Source of the DNA: Agreia sp. PsM10
GTDB taxonomy: Bacteria; Actinomycetota; Actinomycetes; Actinomycetales; Microbacteriaceae
Direction of reading: 5' to 3'
Length of the DNA stretch: 64,000 bases
Assembly (NCBI RefSeq): GCF_030433855.1
Contig: NZ_JARUXC010000004.1
Coordinates: 268,632 to 332,631, forward strand
Shown: in pieces, positions 26,420 to 38,309 of the stretch
How the letters are laid out: each line of letters opens with the position of its first letter
How positions within the stretch are numbered: position 1 is the first letter of the stretch
Program-made: the position numbers and the translations under genes
The notes under the pieces: model-generated
Told to the model about the DNA's origin: nothing
What the model saw: the letters and a program-made list of their open reading frames with translations, nothing else
Databases searched by the model: none

Positions 26420-27031
26420 ATGCCCGGGCGACAAGCGAATCGTCGAATCGAGCTTCGCGAAACAGCAGATGTTCGAGCGAAGCACACGCGGGATCGGCTT
26501 GTGGATGCCTATCGGTCATCGGTCCTGGCCGCGTCGGAGTCCGTGAGCGTGCTTGCTGTGTGTCGCACTGCCGGTGTGGCGCGAAGTACCTTCTACTCTC
26601 ATTTTGCGACGCTCGAAGACCTTGCGGTCGCGACCGTCGCTGATGCGTTCACGGCCGCGTCTCCAGCCGATGTACGGCGCCGTACCGCGCACGAGACGAG
26701 CAGCGCGGACATCACCCGGGAGAGCGTGACCCAGATGATCGTCACGCTCGAGGATCTGCGAACAGTTGTCCTGATGACGACCCGGATGGCGTCGCGAGCG
26801 GCTGTCGTCGAGCGACTCATCGCCGCGATGACCGAGGCGGTTCGTTCCGCGATCGAAGTCGAAGATTCTGACCTGGAGGAGCCAGCGTTGGCCTTGACTG
26901 CAGACTTTGTCGCGGCAGGCACTGTGTATGCAACCCTGCGATGGCTTGAGCAGGACGAGCGCGACCGACAGGCGATCATCGATCACCTCATGAACCTGTT
27001 ACCTGCCGTCCTCGTTGGAGGCGCTCGCTGA
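26420..27031 (+). CDS. TetR/AcrR family transcriptional regulator
   Basis: 203-residue regulator with helix-turn-helix at about residues 20-66 (HTRDRLVDAYRSSVLAA, then VCRTAGVARSTFYSHFATLEDLA). The remaining part is helical with no recognisable ligand motif. AGGAGG stands seven bases before the ATG. Divergent from the hydroxysteroid dehydrogenase-like SDR; the operator array at 26236-26262 suggests it represses that SDR and itself. It converges with the RamB-like gene with 29 bases between. Confidence 0.88.
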   Translation: MPGRQANRRIELRETADVRAKHTRDRLVDAYRSSVLAASESVSVLAVCRTAGVARSTFYSHFATLEDLAVATVADAFTAASPADVRRRTAHETSSADITRESVTQMIVTLEDLRTVVLMTTRMASRAAVVERLIAAMTEAVRSAIEVEDSDLEEPALALTADFVAAGTVYATLRWLEQDERDRQAIIDHLMNLLPAVLVGGAR

Positions 27032-27060
27032 GATCCTTGCGTGAGACCTGGTCGGTTCGG

Positions 27061-28503
27061 CTAGGAGCGGGAGTGTCTTTCGAGGTAGTTGTATATTTCG
27101 GTCTCATCGACGCCGGGGAAGCGTCCCGTCGGCAGGGAGGCCAAAATTTGAGCGTGAAGGCGCGCGCTTGGCCAGGCCCGTCCAGCCCATTGGGCTTCGA
27201 GGTCGCGCGGTGGGCGTCGACAGCACGCGGGGTCAGGGCACGTTGAGGTCTGCCGATTGGCGGTCTCTCTGCCCCGGAAGAAGCGGGCGTCGTCGAAGGG
27301 CACGCCGAAGGTAATGGAGAACGGACCCCCAGATGAATGTCCTGTCTGGGTCGAGCTCCAGAAGGTGCCCGCGTGGGTGTCCGTGTATTGCCAGAATTCA
27401 GTCGTGCGATGTGCCACTTCCACCGCTCGCCGTGCGCCCCATTTTCGGCAGACGATCTGTCCCTCTACTGCGCCCGTCACATCGACGGGGAGGGGCAGGT
27501 TGTTGTTCTCGTATGCCTTGAGGACTTCGCCATCGGGTCCAACTCGGAGGAAGTGGACGCCGATGCCGAAGTGCTGCGTCATGAGATTCGTCATCCGCAA
27601 GGCAGCGGCTTCGTGAGTCGTTCCGAACGCATCGCGAAAGTCTTCGACGGCGAGGTCACGGGCTTGCTTGCGAGCTCCGAGAAATTCGACTGATTGGCGT
27701 TGCGGCATCAGGCACGCGGCGGCAAAGTAATTGATCTGAAGTCGCTGGTGCAGAAAGTCAGCGTACGACTTTGGTGGGGTGTGCTCGAGCAAACGGTGCG
27801 CCACGGCTTGAAGGGCGATGGAACGTAAGCCGTGTCCACCCGGGATGGAGGCCGGCGGTAGGTAGATGCGCCCGTTCTCCAGGTCGGTGATACTCCGGGT
27901 GGAGTGCGGAAGGTCGTCGACGTACACCACCTCCAAGCCGAGTTGTTCAACCATGAGGTGAACTTCGCGGTGGGTCAAAGCTCCAGCCTCATGACCGATG
28001 CGCTTCAGCTGCTCTTCGGCAATAGCCTCGATGTCTGGCAGGTAGTTGTTCTTGGATCGCATCATGGCGCGTTGTTCCGTGTTTCGTAGCCGCGCTTCCT
28101 CCGGAGTCGCCGACGCTGTGGTGGCGCGTCGCTCCAGTTCCCGATGCAACCCGACGAGCAGCCCAAGAACGTCGTCGGACATGCCGCGGCCGATCTTGAC
28201 CTTGGGAAGGCCGAGGCTGGCGAACACGGGCGAAGCTTGCATACGCCGCAGCTCGAGCTCTTCGCTCGCCCTCTCGTTCGGCGCCGTGAGCACGAGCAAG
28301 TCTTCGACCGATACCCCGAGTGCGCGAGCGAATGTGGGCAGCTCCGAAGGGCGCGGCTCTCGGTGGCCGTTCTCTATCAAAGAGATTCGGCTTGGACTTG
28401 TTCCCAGTGCCGATGCCAGATCGTCGAGAGTCATTCGTGCCAGCCCTCGAAAATGGCGTAGTCGAGCGCCGAGCAGGTGCGCGTAGGAAACGTCATCGGT
28501 CAT
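27061..28503 (-). CDS. ramB: RamB/ScfR-like short-chain-acyl regulator (XRE-IrrE-DUF2083)
   Basis: 480-residue regulator. XRE helix-turn-helix at residues 10-65 (LGARLRHFRGLARMTLDDLASALGTSPSRISLIENG), an IrrE-like middle in which the metalloprotease HExxH is degenerate (VAHRLLEH), and a C-terminal DUF2083 region with the family hallmark CPDPACCRRPP and FPGVDETEIYNYLE at the end. This family includes C. glutamicum RamB and mycobacterial PrpR, which sense acyl-CoA or acetyl-CoA and control acetate, propionate and glyoxylate genes. ATG at 28503 is chosen over TTG at 28521. Divergent from ppsA-adk, which it probably controls. Confidence 0.9.
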   Translation of the reverse strand: MTDDVSYAHLLGARLRHFRGLARMTLDDLASALGTSPSRISLIENGHREPRPSELPTFARALGVSVEDLLVLTAPNERASEELELRRMQASPVFASLGLPKVKIGRGMSDDVLGLLVGLHRELERRATTASATPEEARLRNTEQRAMMRSKNNYLPDIEAIAEEQLKRIGHEAGALTHREVHLMVEQLGLEVVYVDDLPHSTRSITDLENGRIYLPPASIPGGHGLRSIALQAVAHRLLEHTPPKSYADFLHQRLQINYFAAACLMPQRQSVEFLGARKQARDLAVEDFRDAFGTTHEAAALRMTNLMTQHFGIGVHFLRVGPDGEVLKAYENNNLPLPVDVTGAVEGQIVCRKWGARRAVEVAHRTTEFWQYTDTHAGTFWSSTQTGHSSGGPFSITFGVPFDDARFFRGRETANRQTSTCPDPACCRRPPRDLEAQWAGRAWPSARLHAQILASLPTGRFPGVDETEIYNYLERHSRS

Positions 28504-28517
28504 ATTTTGACGATAAC

Positions 28518-28537
28518 GCAAGAATCAACTTTCTTGC
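28518..28537. promoter_or_regulatory. Inverted repeat between ramB-like gene and ppsA
   Basis: GCAAGAA (28518-28524) and TTCTTGC (28531-28537) form a perfect 7-bp inverted repeat with a 6-base spacer, just upstream of the regulator's start and 80 bases before ppsA. The partial sequence AACTTTCTTGC is reminiscent of the AACTTTGCAAA-like RamB site from memory. Probable autoregulatory operator. Confidence 0.65.
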
Positions 28538-28616
28538 GGCCTTATTCTTCGGGAATTCCACCTCTCTTGATGGAGCATCGGAATATCGCATTTGATCTAA
28601 TCCTGAAGGGCTCGCC

Positions 28617-31004
28617 ATGTCGATCATTCCCCGCGCAGAGGTCAGTACCTATGTCAACGTTCTTCCCTTTGAAGCGGTACGGCTCGTGGATCTGCCTGAA
28701 GTGGGTGGTAAGAACGCTTCCTTAGGCGAGATGATCGCCACCCTCACGTCGGCCGGAGTCCGCGTTCCTGGCGGTTTCGCCACAACAGCATCGGCCTTTC
28801 GCCGACATTTTCACGTGTCGGGCCTCGCTGATTGGATCGCCCAGCAACTCGCGGTCCTCGACGTCGAGGATCTTGTTGCGTTGGCTCAGACAGGAGCACG
28901 CATCCGTGCCCGCATAGAAGCCGTTCCCCTGGAAGGTGAGCTGGCCGAGTCGATTCGGAAGGCCTACCGCGATCTTGGCGTCGACTCAGAGGGCGCCAGT
29001 GTCGCTGTTCGTTCCAGCGCGACGGCCGAAGATCTGCCGGACGCCTCCTTCGCAGGCCAGCAGGAGACGTTTTTGAACATTCGTGGGATCGACAACGTCC
29101 TCGACGCAACCCGACGGGTTTACGCCTCGCTGTTCACCGATCGAGCCATCTCCTACCGCGTGCACCAAGGCTTCGGTGAGACGGACATCGCCATATCGGT
29201 CGGGGTGCAGCGGATGGTCCGTTCAGACCTGGCCGCCTCCGGCGTCATGTTCACTCTCGATACGGAGTCCGGTTACGACGGCGCCGTTTTCGTCACCAGC
29301 GCGTATGGCCTCGGCGAAGGAGTCGTTCAAGGAGCAGTCGACCCGGATGAGTTCACGGTGCACAAGCAGACAATGAGTGAAGGGCGCCCCGCCATTCTCT
29401 CCCGCCGGGTCGGCTCGAAGGCGCTCCGGATGGTCTTCACAGACGACCCCGCAGTGGGGCGCACCACGGCCTTCGTCGAGACTGACCCGGTCGATCAAAA
29501 GCGATTCTCTCTCGTCGACGCGGAGGTCACCGAACTCGCCCAATCTGCCATCGCAATTGAGCGCCACTACGGACGACCCATGGATATCGAATGGGGCAAG
29601 GACGCTCTCGATGGCAGGCTGTACATCTTGCAAGCCCGTCCCGAGACGGTCATCTCTCGCCGACCGGTCGGCATCATCGAACGGCATCGACTCCTGGGAA
29701 CGGCTCCGGTCCTCATCGAGGGCAGAGCGATTGGCCAGAGAATCGGCTCTGGTCGCGTTCGTATCCTCGCCTCGCCTGACCAGATGAGCGACTTTCAGGC
29801 AGGTGAGGTTCTCGTCGCAGACATGACTGATCCCGACTGGGAACCGATCATGAAGAAAGCGTCCGCGATCGTCACCAACCGAGGCGGCCGTACGTGCCAC
29901 GCGGCCATCATCGCCCGCGAACTTGGTGTGCCCGCGGTCGTGGGCACAGGGAATGCGACCGATCTCCTCCTCGACGGTCAAGAGGTGACCGTCTCCTGTG
30001 CGGAGGGGGAAACCGGAGTCGTGCTGGCCGGAATCCAGGATGTCAGTGTCGAGCGCATCGAGCTCGACGCACTCCCGGAACTCCCAGGGAAGATCATGCT
30101 CAATGTCGGCAACCCTGAGTCCGCATTCGCGCTGTCCGCGCTGCCGAACGATGGGGTCGGATTGGCGCGGATGGAATTCGTGATCTCGCGCCAGATCGGC
30201 GTGCATCCACGCGCCCTGCTCGAACTCGAAAATCAGCCGGATGACATCCGTCATGAAATCGAAGAGCGTATCGCTGCGTACGACAGCCCGGCCGACTTCT
30301 TCGTGCGGCGCCTCGCGGAAGGCGTCGCCACCCTCGCCGCAGCGTTCACCCCGAAGCCTGTCATTGTGCGGCTCTCGGACTTCAAGTCCAATGAATACGC
30401 GGGGCTGCTCGGCGGACGCCCATACGAACCGGTCGAAGAGAATCCGATGATCGGGTTCCGAGGTGCGGCCCGTTACCTCTCGACGGAGTTCTCGGCCGCG
30501 TTCGCACTGGAGTGCGAGGCGATTCGGTACGTCCGCGACGAGATGGGTCTGCGCAACGTCACGGTGATGATTCCGTTCGTCCGTACGGTAGCCGAAGCGC
30601 GCGCAGTCGTAGAAAAGCTCGCCGATAACGGCCTGCGTCGAGGCGATAACGGTCTCGAAGTCATCATGATGTGCGAAATCCCGTCCAACGCCCTCCTGGC
30701 CGATCAATTCCTCGACCACGTCGACGGCTTCTCCATCGGGTCCAATGACCTCACCCAGCTCACCCTGGGGATCGACCGAGACTCCGCACTCGTTGCTGAC
30801 AGCTTCGACGAGCGGAACCCGGCAGTCATGCAACTCATCGACCTCGCCATCGATGCATGCCGCAAACGGGGACGATATGTCGGCATCTGTGGTCAGGCCC
30901 CGAGCGACCACCCGGAACTCGCTCGATACCTCTTCGACCGGGGAATCTCATCCCTTTCGCTCAATCCCGACACGGTTGTCGAGACGTGGAGCAGTTTCGC
31001 ATGA
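28617..31004 (+). CDS. ppsA: Phosphoenolpyruvate synthase
   Basis: Makes PEP from pyruvate with ATP going to AMP and phosphate; gluconeogenic. 795 residues, as usual for PpsA. N-terminal ATP-grasp domain: [61 protein letters not shown] and LQARPET. Phosphohistidine domain with [18 protein letters not shown] (His428). C-terminal barrel with [58 protein letters not shown] and [15 protein letters not shown] precedes the ATG. Its stop overlaps the start of an adenylate kinase gene (ATGA). Divergent from the RamB-like regulator, consistent with use during growth on organic acids. Confidence 0.96.
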   Translation: MSIIPRAEVSTYVNVLPFEAVRLVDLPEVGGKNASLGEMIATLTSAGVRVPGGFATTASAFRRHFHVSGLADWIAQQLAVLDVEDLVALAQTGARIRARIEAVPLEGELAESIRKAYRDLGVDSEGASVAVRSSATAEDLPDASFAGQQETFLNIRGIDNVLDATRRVYASLFTDRAISYRVHQGFGETDIAISVGVQRMVRSDLAASGVMFTLDTESGYDGAVFVTSAYGLGEGVVQGAVDPDEFTVHKQTMSEGRPAILSRRVGSKALRMVFTDDPAVGRTTAFVETDPVDQKRFSLVDAEVTELAQSAIAIERHYGRPMDIEWGKDALDGRLYILQARPETVISRRPVGIIERHRLLGTAPVLIEGRAIGQRIGSGRVRILASPDQMSDFQAGEVLVADMTDPDWEPIMKKASAIVTNRGGRTCHAAIIARELGVPAVVGTGNATDLLLDGQEVTVSCAEGETGVVLAGIQDVSVERIELDALPELPGKIMLNVGNPESAFALSALPNDGVGLARMEFVISRQIGVHPRALLELENQPDDIRHEIEERIAAYDSPADFFVRRLAEGVATLAAAFTPKPVIVRLSDFKSNEYAGLLGGRPYEPVEENPMIGFRGAARYLSTEFSAAFALECEAIRYVRDEMGLRNVTVMIPFVRTVAEARAVVEKLADNGLRRGDNGLEVIMMCEIPSNALLADQFLDHVDGFSIGSNDLTQLTLGIDRDSALVADSFDERNPAVMQLIDLAIDACRKRGRYVGICGQAPSDHPELARYLFDRGISSLSLNPDTVVETWSSFA

Positions 31005-31756
31005 ACCGGATCGTGATCATGGGTCCTCCCGGCGCAGGAAAAGGAACGCAGGGGGCCGTCCTCGCCGCAGCGCTCGGCGTTCCACACATCACGACGGGCG
31101 GTCTCTTCAGGGACGAGGTCACCCGCGGAACGCCCTTGGGCGCGAAAGTCGCCCAGATCCTCCAATCCGGCCGCTACGTCGACGATGTCCTCGCGACAAC
31201 GCTTCTGAAGGGAAGGCTCGAGAGGCAGGATGCTGGCGTCGGTTTCATCCTCGACGGCTACCCGCGCACTATCGAGCAGGCCGAGTCCCTTGACGCGCTC
31301 CTCGAAGCGACGAACAAGAAGGTCGACCTTGTCGTTGTGCTCGATGCCGATGAGGCGACGCTATTGAACCGCCTATCGAACCGATCAGAAGACCGTGCCG
31401 ACGACCGTCCTGAGGTCATTCGTGAGCGACTTGCGAGATACCACGAGGTCACGAATCCTGTCGCAGAACACTACAACGCGCGCGGGCTGCTACAACGCGT
31501 AGACGGTGCGCGCTCAGCGAAGCTGGTGGGCGAGGCAATCATCGCGGCCATTCTTGTAGCTCCCGCTGCGGTTCCCACAGGAGAATCACACCACGTCCTC
31601 CACAAGAACGACGAGAGGCGTGGGTCAGAGCCATCGCCACACGATGTCCCATTCCCGAGCGTCACCGGAACGCTGGATCAGGCCGTGGATGTGCAGATTT
31701 CGACGAGTCCATGGGAGGGCTGGTGGTCGATCACCGAACCCTCGCAACCGCGGTAG
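31001..31756 (+). CDS. adk: Adenylate kinase with C-terminal extension
   Basis: Interconverts AMP + ATP and 2 ADP. 251 residues: P-loop [10 protein letters not shown] (residues 8-17), [26 protein letters not shown] with the AMP-binding Arg, and a short lid [20 protein letters not shown], as in short-lid adenylate kinases. The core ends near residue 190; about 60 further residues (from [15 protein letters not shown]) match no domain I know and may come from loss of the original stop. The ATGA overlap with ppsA implies coupled translation, and the AMP made by PpsA is this enzyme's substrate. A housekeeping adk is expected elsewhere near ribosomal protein genes, so this may be a second, dedicated copy. 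Confidence 0.9.
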   Translation: MNRIVIMGPPGAGKGTQGAVLAAALGVPHITTGGLFRDEVTRGTPLGAKVAQILQSGRYVDDVLATTLLKGRLERQDAGVGFILDGYPRTIEQAESLDALLEATNKKVDLVVVLDADEATLLNRLSNRSEDRADDRPEVIRERLARYHEVTNPVAEHYNARGLLQRVDGARSAKLVGEAIIAAILVAPAAVPTGESHHVLHKNDERRGSEPSPHDVPFPSVTGTLDQAVDVQISTSPWEGWWSITEPSQPR

Positions 31757-31784
31757 CGGGTTCGTCTGGGCTGTGTCGTCGTCA

Positions 31785-34239
<2,455 letters not shown>

Positions 34240-34269
34240 GGCACGTCGAAGGGTGCCCTGTCAGTACAC

Positions 34270-34318
34270 GTTCCCGTGGAGACTCCCTCTGCCGGGCGAA
34301 TCGGCGAACCATGGGAAC
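34270..34318. promoter_or_regulatory. Spaced inverted repeat in divergent promoter
   Basis: GTTCCCGTGG (34270-34279) and CCATGGGAAC (34309-34318) match as an inverted repeat in 9 of 10 positions with a 29-base spacer. Located between the XRE gene and the CMD-like gene; a plausible paired binding site for the XRE regulator. Confidence 0.5.
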
Positions 34319-34371
34319 GGCGGCCGCACACCCACGCGGGTGACGCCGCTGACAGACAAGGAGCCGAATTC

Positions 34372-34716
34372 ATGACTGGCAACACTCCCCACACGGGGTG
34401 GACGGGCGGACAGAACGCGTTCGGGGACTTCGCCCCCGCTCTCGCCCACTACACCGACCGGATTCTCTTCGACGAGGTATGGGAGAGGCCGGGCCTGTCC
34501 AAACGTGACCGCAGCCTGGCCACGGTCACGGCTCTGATCGCCATGGGCAACATCGACCAGCTGAACTTTCACCTGCCGTTCGCCCGAGACAACGGAGTGA
34601 CCGAGCAGGAACTGGTGGAGACGATCACCCACCTCGCCTTCTACACGGGCTGGCCCAAGGCCATGAGCGCGATGACGCTCGCCAAGAATCTCTTCGCGGA
34701 CGACCACGAGAACTGA
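34372..34716 (+). CDS. Carboxymuconolactone decarboxylase-like protein
   Basis: 114-residue all-helical protein of the CMD/AhpD fold. TDRILFDEVWERPGLSKRDRSLATVTALIAMG and ELVETITHLAFYTGWPKAMSAM are the family signatures. It lacks the CxxC pair of AhpD-type peroxidase partners, so a CMD-like decarboxylase or lactone role, or an uncharacterised redox-responsive role, is more likely. ATG at 34372 has AAGGAG eight bases upstream. Divergent from the XRE/AKR pair; in many genomes such CMD proteins are partnered with aldo/keto reductases under an MmyB-type regulator. Confidence 0.88.
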   Translation: MTGNTPHTGWTGGQNAFGDFAPALAHYTDRILFDEVWERPGLSKRDRSLATVTALIAMGNIDQLNFHLPFARDNGVTEQELVETITHLAFYTGWPKAMSAMTLAKNLFADDHEN

Positions 34717-34762
34717 CCCGCACGCCCGAGCCGAACCCGATGTCTCTCGGAAGCGGGGGGAC

Positions 34763-36250
34763 TCAGGACCGGGCCGGCACCTCGTAGACCCCGTCGACTC
34801 GGCGCGGAATGCCCAGCGGGTTCGACTCCTTCAGGGCGTCGGGCAGCGCGCGCTCCGGGGCGTCCTGGTAGGCGACGGGGCGCAGCCACCGGCGAACCGC
34901 CGTGGCGCCGACCGAGGTGAACAGCGATGAGGTCGTCGACGGCCACGGGCCACCGTGCTGCTGCGACCACGTCACCCCGACGCCGGTCGGCCAGCCCGAG
35001 AACAGCACGCGCCCGGCGATCGATTCGAGCGCCGAGACCAGCGGACCGACCTCCTCCGATTCTCCGGCGTGCAGAGTGGCCGTCAGCGTTCCCTCGACCG
35101 CGCCGACCGCGGCCAGCGCCTCGTCGGGCGTGGAGTACGACACGAGCAGCGTGGTCGGCCCGAAATGCTCCTCGAGCAGTGCCGTCGGGTCGGCGAGCAC
35201 AGCGGCCGCGGTCGTGCGCAGCACGGTGGTCGATCCTGAGCCCGATGACGCCGACGAGGGAGCGGCCGCCAGAACCTCCACGTCATCCCGAGCCGCCAGC
35301 GACGAGATTCCCGAGGCGAACGCATCCGCCATGCCCTGCGTGAGCATCGTGCCCGAGCCGGGAGCGCCGACGGCGGCGACGAGCGCGTCGTCGAACGCGC
35401 CATCATCGGGCACGAACACCACGCCCGGCTTCGTGCAGAACTGCCCGACGCCCATCGTGAACGACGAAGCGAGGCCGGCGGCGAGCGAATCGCCCCGCTC
35501 TGAGACGGCAGAAGCCGTGATCACCACGGGGTTGATGCTGCCCAGCTCGCCATAGAACGGGATGGGCGACGGCCGGTTGACGGCCAGGTCGTAGAGGGCC
35601 CGCCCGCCGCGCACAGAGCCGGTGAATCCGACGGCGGTGATCGCGGGGTGCACCACGAGGGCGAGGCCTTCCTCGAAGCCCTCGACGAGCGCGAACGTTC
35701 CCGCGGGCGCTCCCGCGTCGGCCAGGGCGGACACCACGAGCGACGACGCGAGGCGCGACAGCTTCGGATGCCCCGGGTGCGCCTTCACGATCACCGGGCA
35801 GCCCACGGCGAGTGCGGATGCGGTATCGCCGCCGGCCACCGAGAACGCGAACGGAAAGTTCGACGCCGCGAACACGGCCACCGGCCCGAGCGGGCGCAGC
35901 AGGCGCCGGATGTCTGCGTGCGGCGGGGTCGCGGATGCGTCGGCGTGGTCGATGGTCGCCTCGAGATAGGCGCCCTCGCGCACGACCGTGGAGAACAGCC
36001 GCAGCTGTGCGGTCGTGCGGGCCAGCTCTCCGGTGAGGCGCGGGGTGCCGAGGTGGCTCTCCTCGTCGGCCAGCGCGATCAGTTCGGCGGCGTTCGCATC
36101 GAGTCGGTCGGCGACGGCCTCGAGCCAGCCGGCGCGCTGCTCGCCCGATGCCGCGGAGAGCACGGGCGCGGCGGAAACTGCTGCTGCTGCGAGGTCATCG
36201 AGAGTGTTCGACGAGGTCGAGGTGGTCGAGGCGGGAGCAGTGCTGGTCAT
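34763..36250 (-). CDS. NADP-dependent alpha-ketoglutarate semialdehyde dehydrogenase
   Basis: 495-residue aldehyde dehydrogenase of the KGSADH type: oxidises 2,5-dioxopentanoate to 2-oxoglutarate. Motifs: [49 protein letters not shown], the general base in FYGELGSINPV and Cys272 in GVGQFCTKPGVVFV. Last gene of the ten-gene leftward pectin operon; start overlaps the upstream stop (ATGA). Preceded by kdgD and a dehydratase, which supply its substrate. A decayed duplicate lies 2.5 kb further left. Confidence 0.93.
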   Translation of the reverse strand: MTSTAPASTTSTSSNTLDDLAAAAVSAAPVLSAASGEQRAGWLEAVADRLDANAAELIALADEESHLGTPRLTGELARTTAQLRLFSTVVREGAYLEATIDHADASATPPHADIRRLLRPLGPVAVFAASNFPFAFSVAGGDTASALAVGCPVIVKAHPGHPKLSRLASSLVVSALADAGAPAGTFALVEGFEEGLALVVHPAITAVGFTGSVRGGRALYDLAVNRPSPIPFYGELGSINPVVITASAVSERGDSLAAGLASSFTMGVGQFCTKPGVVFVPDDGAFDDALVAAVGAPGSGTMLTQGMADAFASGISSLAARDDVEVLAAAPSSASSGSGSTTVLRTTAAAVLADPTALLEEHFGPTTLLVSYSTPDEALAAVGAVEGTLTATLHAGESEEVGPLVSALESIAGRVLFSGWPTGVGVTWSQQHGGPWPSTTSSLFTSVGATAVRRWLRPVAYQDAPERALPDALKESNPLGIPRRVDGVYEVPARS

Positions 36251-37371
36251 GATTCCTCCGAGATAAGAGAAGCAGAAGTGGTCGGGCCGATGCCGGTGGA
36301 GACGAAGTCGAGGCCGAGACCGGGCCGCGCGTTCTCGCGCAACCTGGCCCGGGCATCCACGATCTCGACGGGCGACGGCGAGGTGACGAGGCCGAGAGAT
36401 GAGAAGGACGCCTCCTCGACGTCTTCGACGGCGGTCTCGGCGCCCACGGCGAGGGCGAGCTGGCCCGACAGATCGATGAGCAGGTGCGGCGCGAGCGACG
36501 CAGAACTCTCGGTAGAGATGAACGAGGCGATCTCGAGGAACGGAGTGATGCCGCCCACCCGGATGACGTTGGGCTGCAGCACGTCGGCGTACCCGGCGTC
36601 GACGATGTCCTGGAACCGCTGCAGCGTGTGGATGTTCTCGCCCAGTGCGATCGGAACGCCCGTGCGCTCGCGGAGGGCGCGGTAGCCGCGGGTGTCCTCG
36701 GCGCGCAGGGGCTCCTCGATCCAGCCGAGGTCGAAGCGGCCGAGGGCGTCGAGGGCGGTGCTCGCCTGCTCGAGCGTCCAGCGCTGGTTGGCGTCGATCA
36801 GCAGGGTGCGGTCGGGTCCGATGGCCTCGCGCACCGCGCCGACCCGCTCGATGTCGACGGCGAGCGACGGCCCGCCGACCTTGATCTTCACCGTGTCGTA
36901 GCCCGACGCGACCCAGCGCGAAGCCTGCGCCACGAGCTCGTCGAGCGGGTAGTGCAGGTTCACGCCGCTGCCGTACACGGGCACGGATGCGCGCTGCTCG
37001 CCGAGCAGGGACGCGAGGGGCAGGGCGGCCCGCTGTCCCGCGAGATCCCAGAGCGCGGTGTCGAGTCCGGCGAGAGCGATCGTGGTGATTCCGGCACCGC
37101 CCGCCTCGTGCAGCCGCAGCCAGAGGGCGGGCCACAACGCCTGCGGATCGGTCGTGCGGCCGACGGCGAAGGGCGCGATCTCGGTGTCGATCATGGCCTG
37201 TACGGCGGCGGCTCCGATCGTCGGTGTCCACGAGAAGCCGGTGCCGACGAGGCCGTCCGAGTCCTCGACCTCGACGATCACGAGGTGCAGGTGCGGTTCG
37301 TCGGGAACCCAGGGCCGCGGCATCCGGGCACTGAGCCGGCGCGTGCGCACGGCCGCGATCGTGGCGGTCAC
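36247..37371 (-). CDS. Enolase-superfamily (MR/MLE) sugar acid dehydratase or cycloisomerase
   Basis: 374-residue mandelate racemase/muconate lactonising enzyme-type barrel. N-terminal capping domain, then TVKIKVGG (KxK), metal ligands in LLIDANQRW, WIEEPL and IALGENIH, and a catalytic His in LAPHLLIDLSG. The GTG start overlaps the kdgD stop (GTGA); a longer open frame upstream belongs to the kdgD shadow. Between a uronate dehydrogenase-like gene and kdgD, so galactarate/glucarate dehydratase or galactarolactone cycloisomerase is the expected role, both known in this superfamily and both feeding 5-dehydro-4-deoxyglucarate to KdgD. Confidence 0.9.
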   Translation of the reverse strand: MTATIAAVRTRRLSARMPRPWVPDEPHLHLVIVEVEDSDGLVGTGFSWTPTIGAAAVQAMIDTEIAPFAVGRTTDPQALWPALWLRLHEAGGAGITTIALAGLDTALWDLAGQRAALPLASLLGEQRASVPVYGSGVNLHYPLDELVAQASRWVASGYDTVKIKVGGPSLAVDIERVGAVREAIGPDRTLLIDANQRWTLEQASTALDALGRFDLGWIEEPLRAEDTRGYRALRERTGVPIALGENIHTLQRFQDIVDAGYADVLQPNVIRVGGITPFLEIASFISTESSASLAPHLLIDLSGQLALAVGAETAVEDVEEASFSSLGLVTSPSPVEIVDARARLRENARPGLGLDFVSTGIGPTTSASLISEES

Positions 37372-38309
37372 GCGACCAGCGACGGCGCGTACTCGTCGGC
37401 GAGCGAGTCGCCCACGGCGAGGATGCGCTCGAGCTCGGCGAGCTGCGCCGGGTTCGGGTCGACGAGAGGCGCGCGCACCGATCCCACGGGCAGGCCGCGC
37501 TGGCGGATTCCGGCCTTGATCAGCGAGACGCCGAAGCCCGGAACCTGGTCGCGCAGTCGCACGAGGGGAACGTAGAACTCCCGCAGCAGTCGCAGTCGCG
37601 TCTGCTCGTCTCCCGAGACGTAGGCGCGGTAGTGCGCGGTGGCGAGCTCGGGGATCATGGCGAACGCGGCCGACGAGTAGAGCGGAATTCCGAGGCCGCG
37701 GTACGCGCCCTGAGTGAGCTCGGCGGTCAGCAGCCCGTTGAAGAACTGGAAGTCGCCGCGGCCGGATTCGCCGACCGCGAGCACGATCTCCTGCGCGAGG
37801 CCCACGTCGCCGATGCCGTCTTTGAGGCCGATCACCTTCGGGTTCGCGGCCAGCCGGCGCATGGCGGCCGGAGTGAAGCGAGCCGTGCCGCGGTGGTACA
37901 CGATCACGGGCAGGCTGCTGGCCGCGGCGACCTGCTCGACATACGAGATGAGGCCCTCTACGGGTCCGCCCACGAGGTAGGGAGGAAGCGCGAGCAGGGC
38001 GTCGGCTCCGGCCGCCTCGGCGCGGCGGGCGAGCTCGATGGCCTGGCCGAGGGGTCCGCCGGTTCCGGAGATCACGGGCACGCGACCGCCGACGACCTCG
38101 ACCGTGGCGCCGACGACGGCCGAGATCTCGTCGCCGGTCAGGGCGTGGAACTCGCCCGTGCCGCACGCCGGGAACACGCCACCGGGGGAGTGCTCCAGCC
38201 GCGACGAGACGTGCTCGCGGAGCAGTCCGAGCTCGACGGCGCCCTGCTCATCGAACGGGGTGACGGGAAAGAACAGCACGCCGTCGAAGGCGATGGGGGC
38301 GGTGGTCAT
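37368..38309 (-). CDS. kdgD: 5-dehydro-4-deoxyglucarate dehydratase
   Basis: Decarboxylating dehydratase of the dihydrodipicolinate synthase superfamily, giving 2,5-dioxopentanoate, CO2 and water. 313 residues. Features: GVLFFPVTPFDEQGAV, GVFPACGTGEFHALTGDE (the GTGEF loop is typical of KdgD rather than DapA), VIVYHRGTARF with the active Tyr, and the Schiff-base Lys163 in VIGLKDGIGD. ATGA overlap with the upstream SDR gene and GTGA overlap with the downstream dehydratase show a tightly coupled operon. Confidence 0.93.
   Translation of the reverse strand: MTTAPIAFDGVLFFPVTPFDEQGAVELGLLREHVSSRLEHSPGGVFPACGTGEFHALTGDEISAVVGATVEVVGGRVPVISGTGGPLGQAIELARRAEAAGADALLALPPYLVGGPVEGLISYVEQVAAASSLPVIVYHRGTARFTPAAMRRLAANPKVIGLKDGIGDVGLAQEIVLAVGESGRGDFQFFNGLLTAELTQGAYRGLGIPLYSSAAFAMIPELATAHYRAYVSGDEQTRLRLLREFYVPLVRLRDQVPGFGVSLIKAGIRQRGLPVGSVRAPLVDPNPAQLAELERILAVGDSLADEYAPSLVA

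Noticed and set aside
29223..30911. Long minus-strand frame opposite ppsA
   Set aside because: Shadow of the ppsA frame; no ribosome site and no recognisable domain.
34763..37231. Possible 822-residue fusion aldehyde dehydrogenase
   Set aside because: The added N-terminal part is an alternative frame of the enolase-superfamily gene; the ATG at 36250 has GGAGGA and overlaps the previous stop.
36247..38166. Possible fusion of the dehydratase with about 260 upstream codons
   Set aside because: The upstream part is an alternative frame of kdgD; the GTG at 37371 overlapping the kdgD stop is the natural start.
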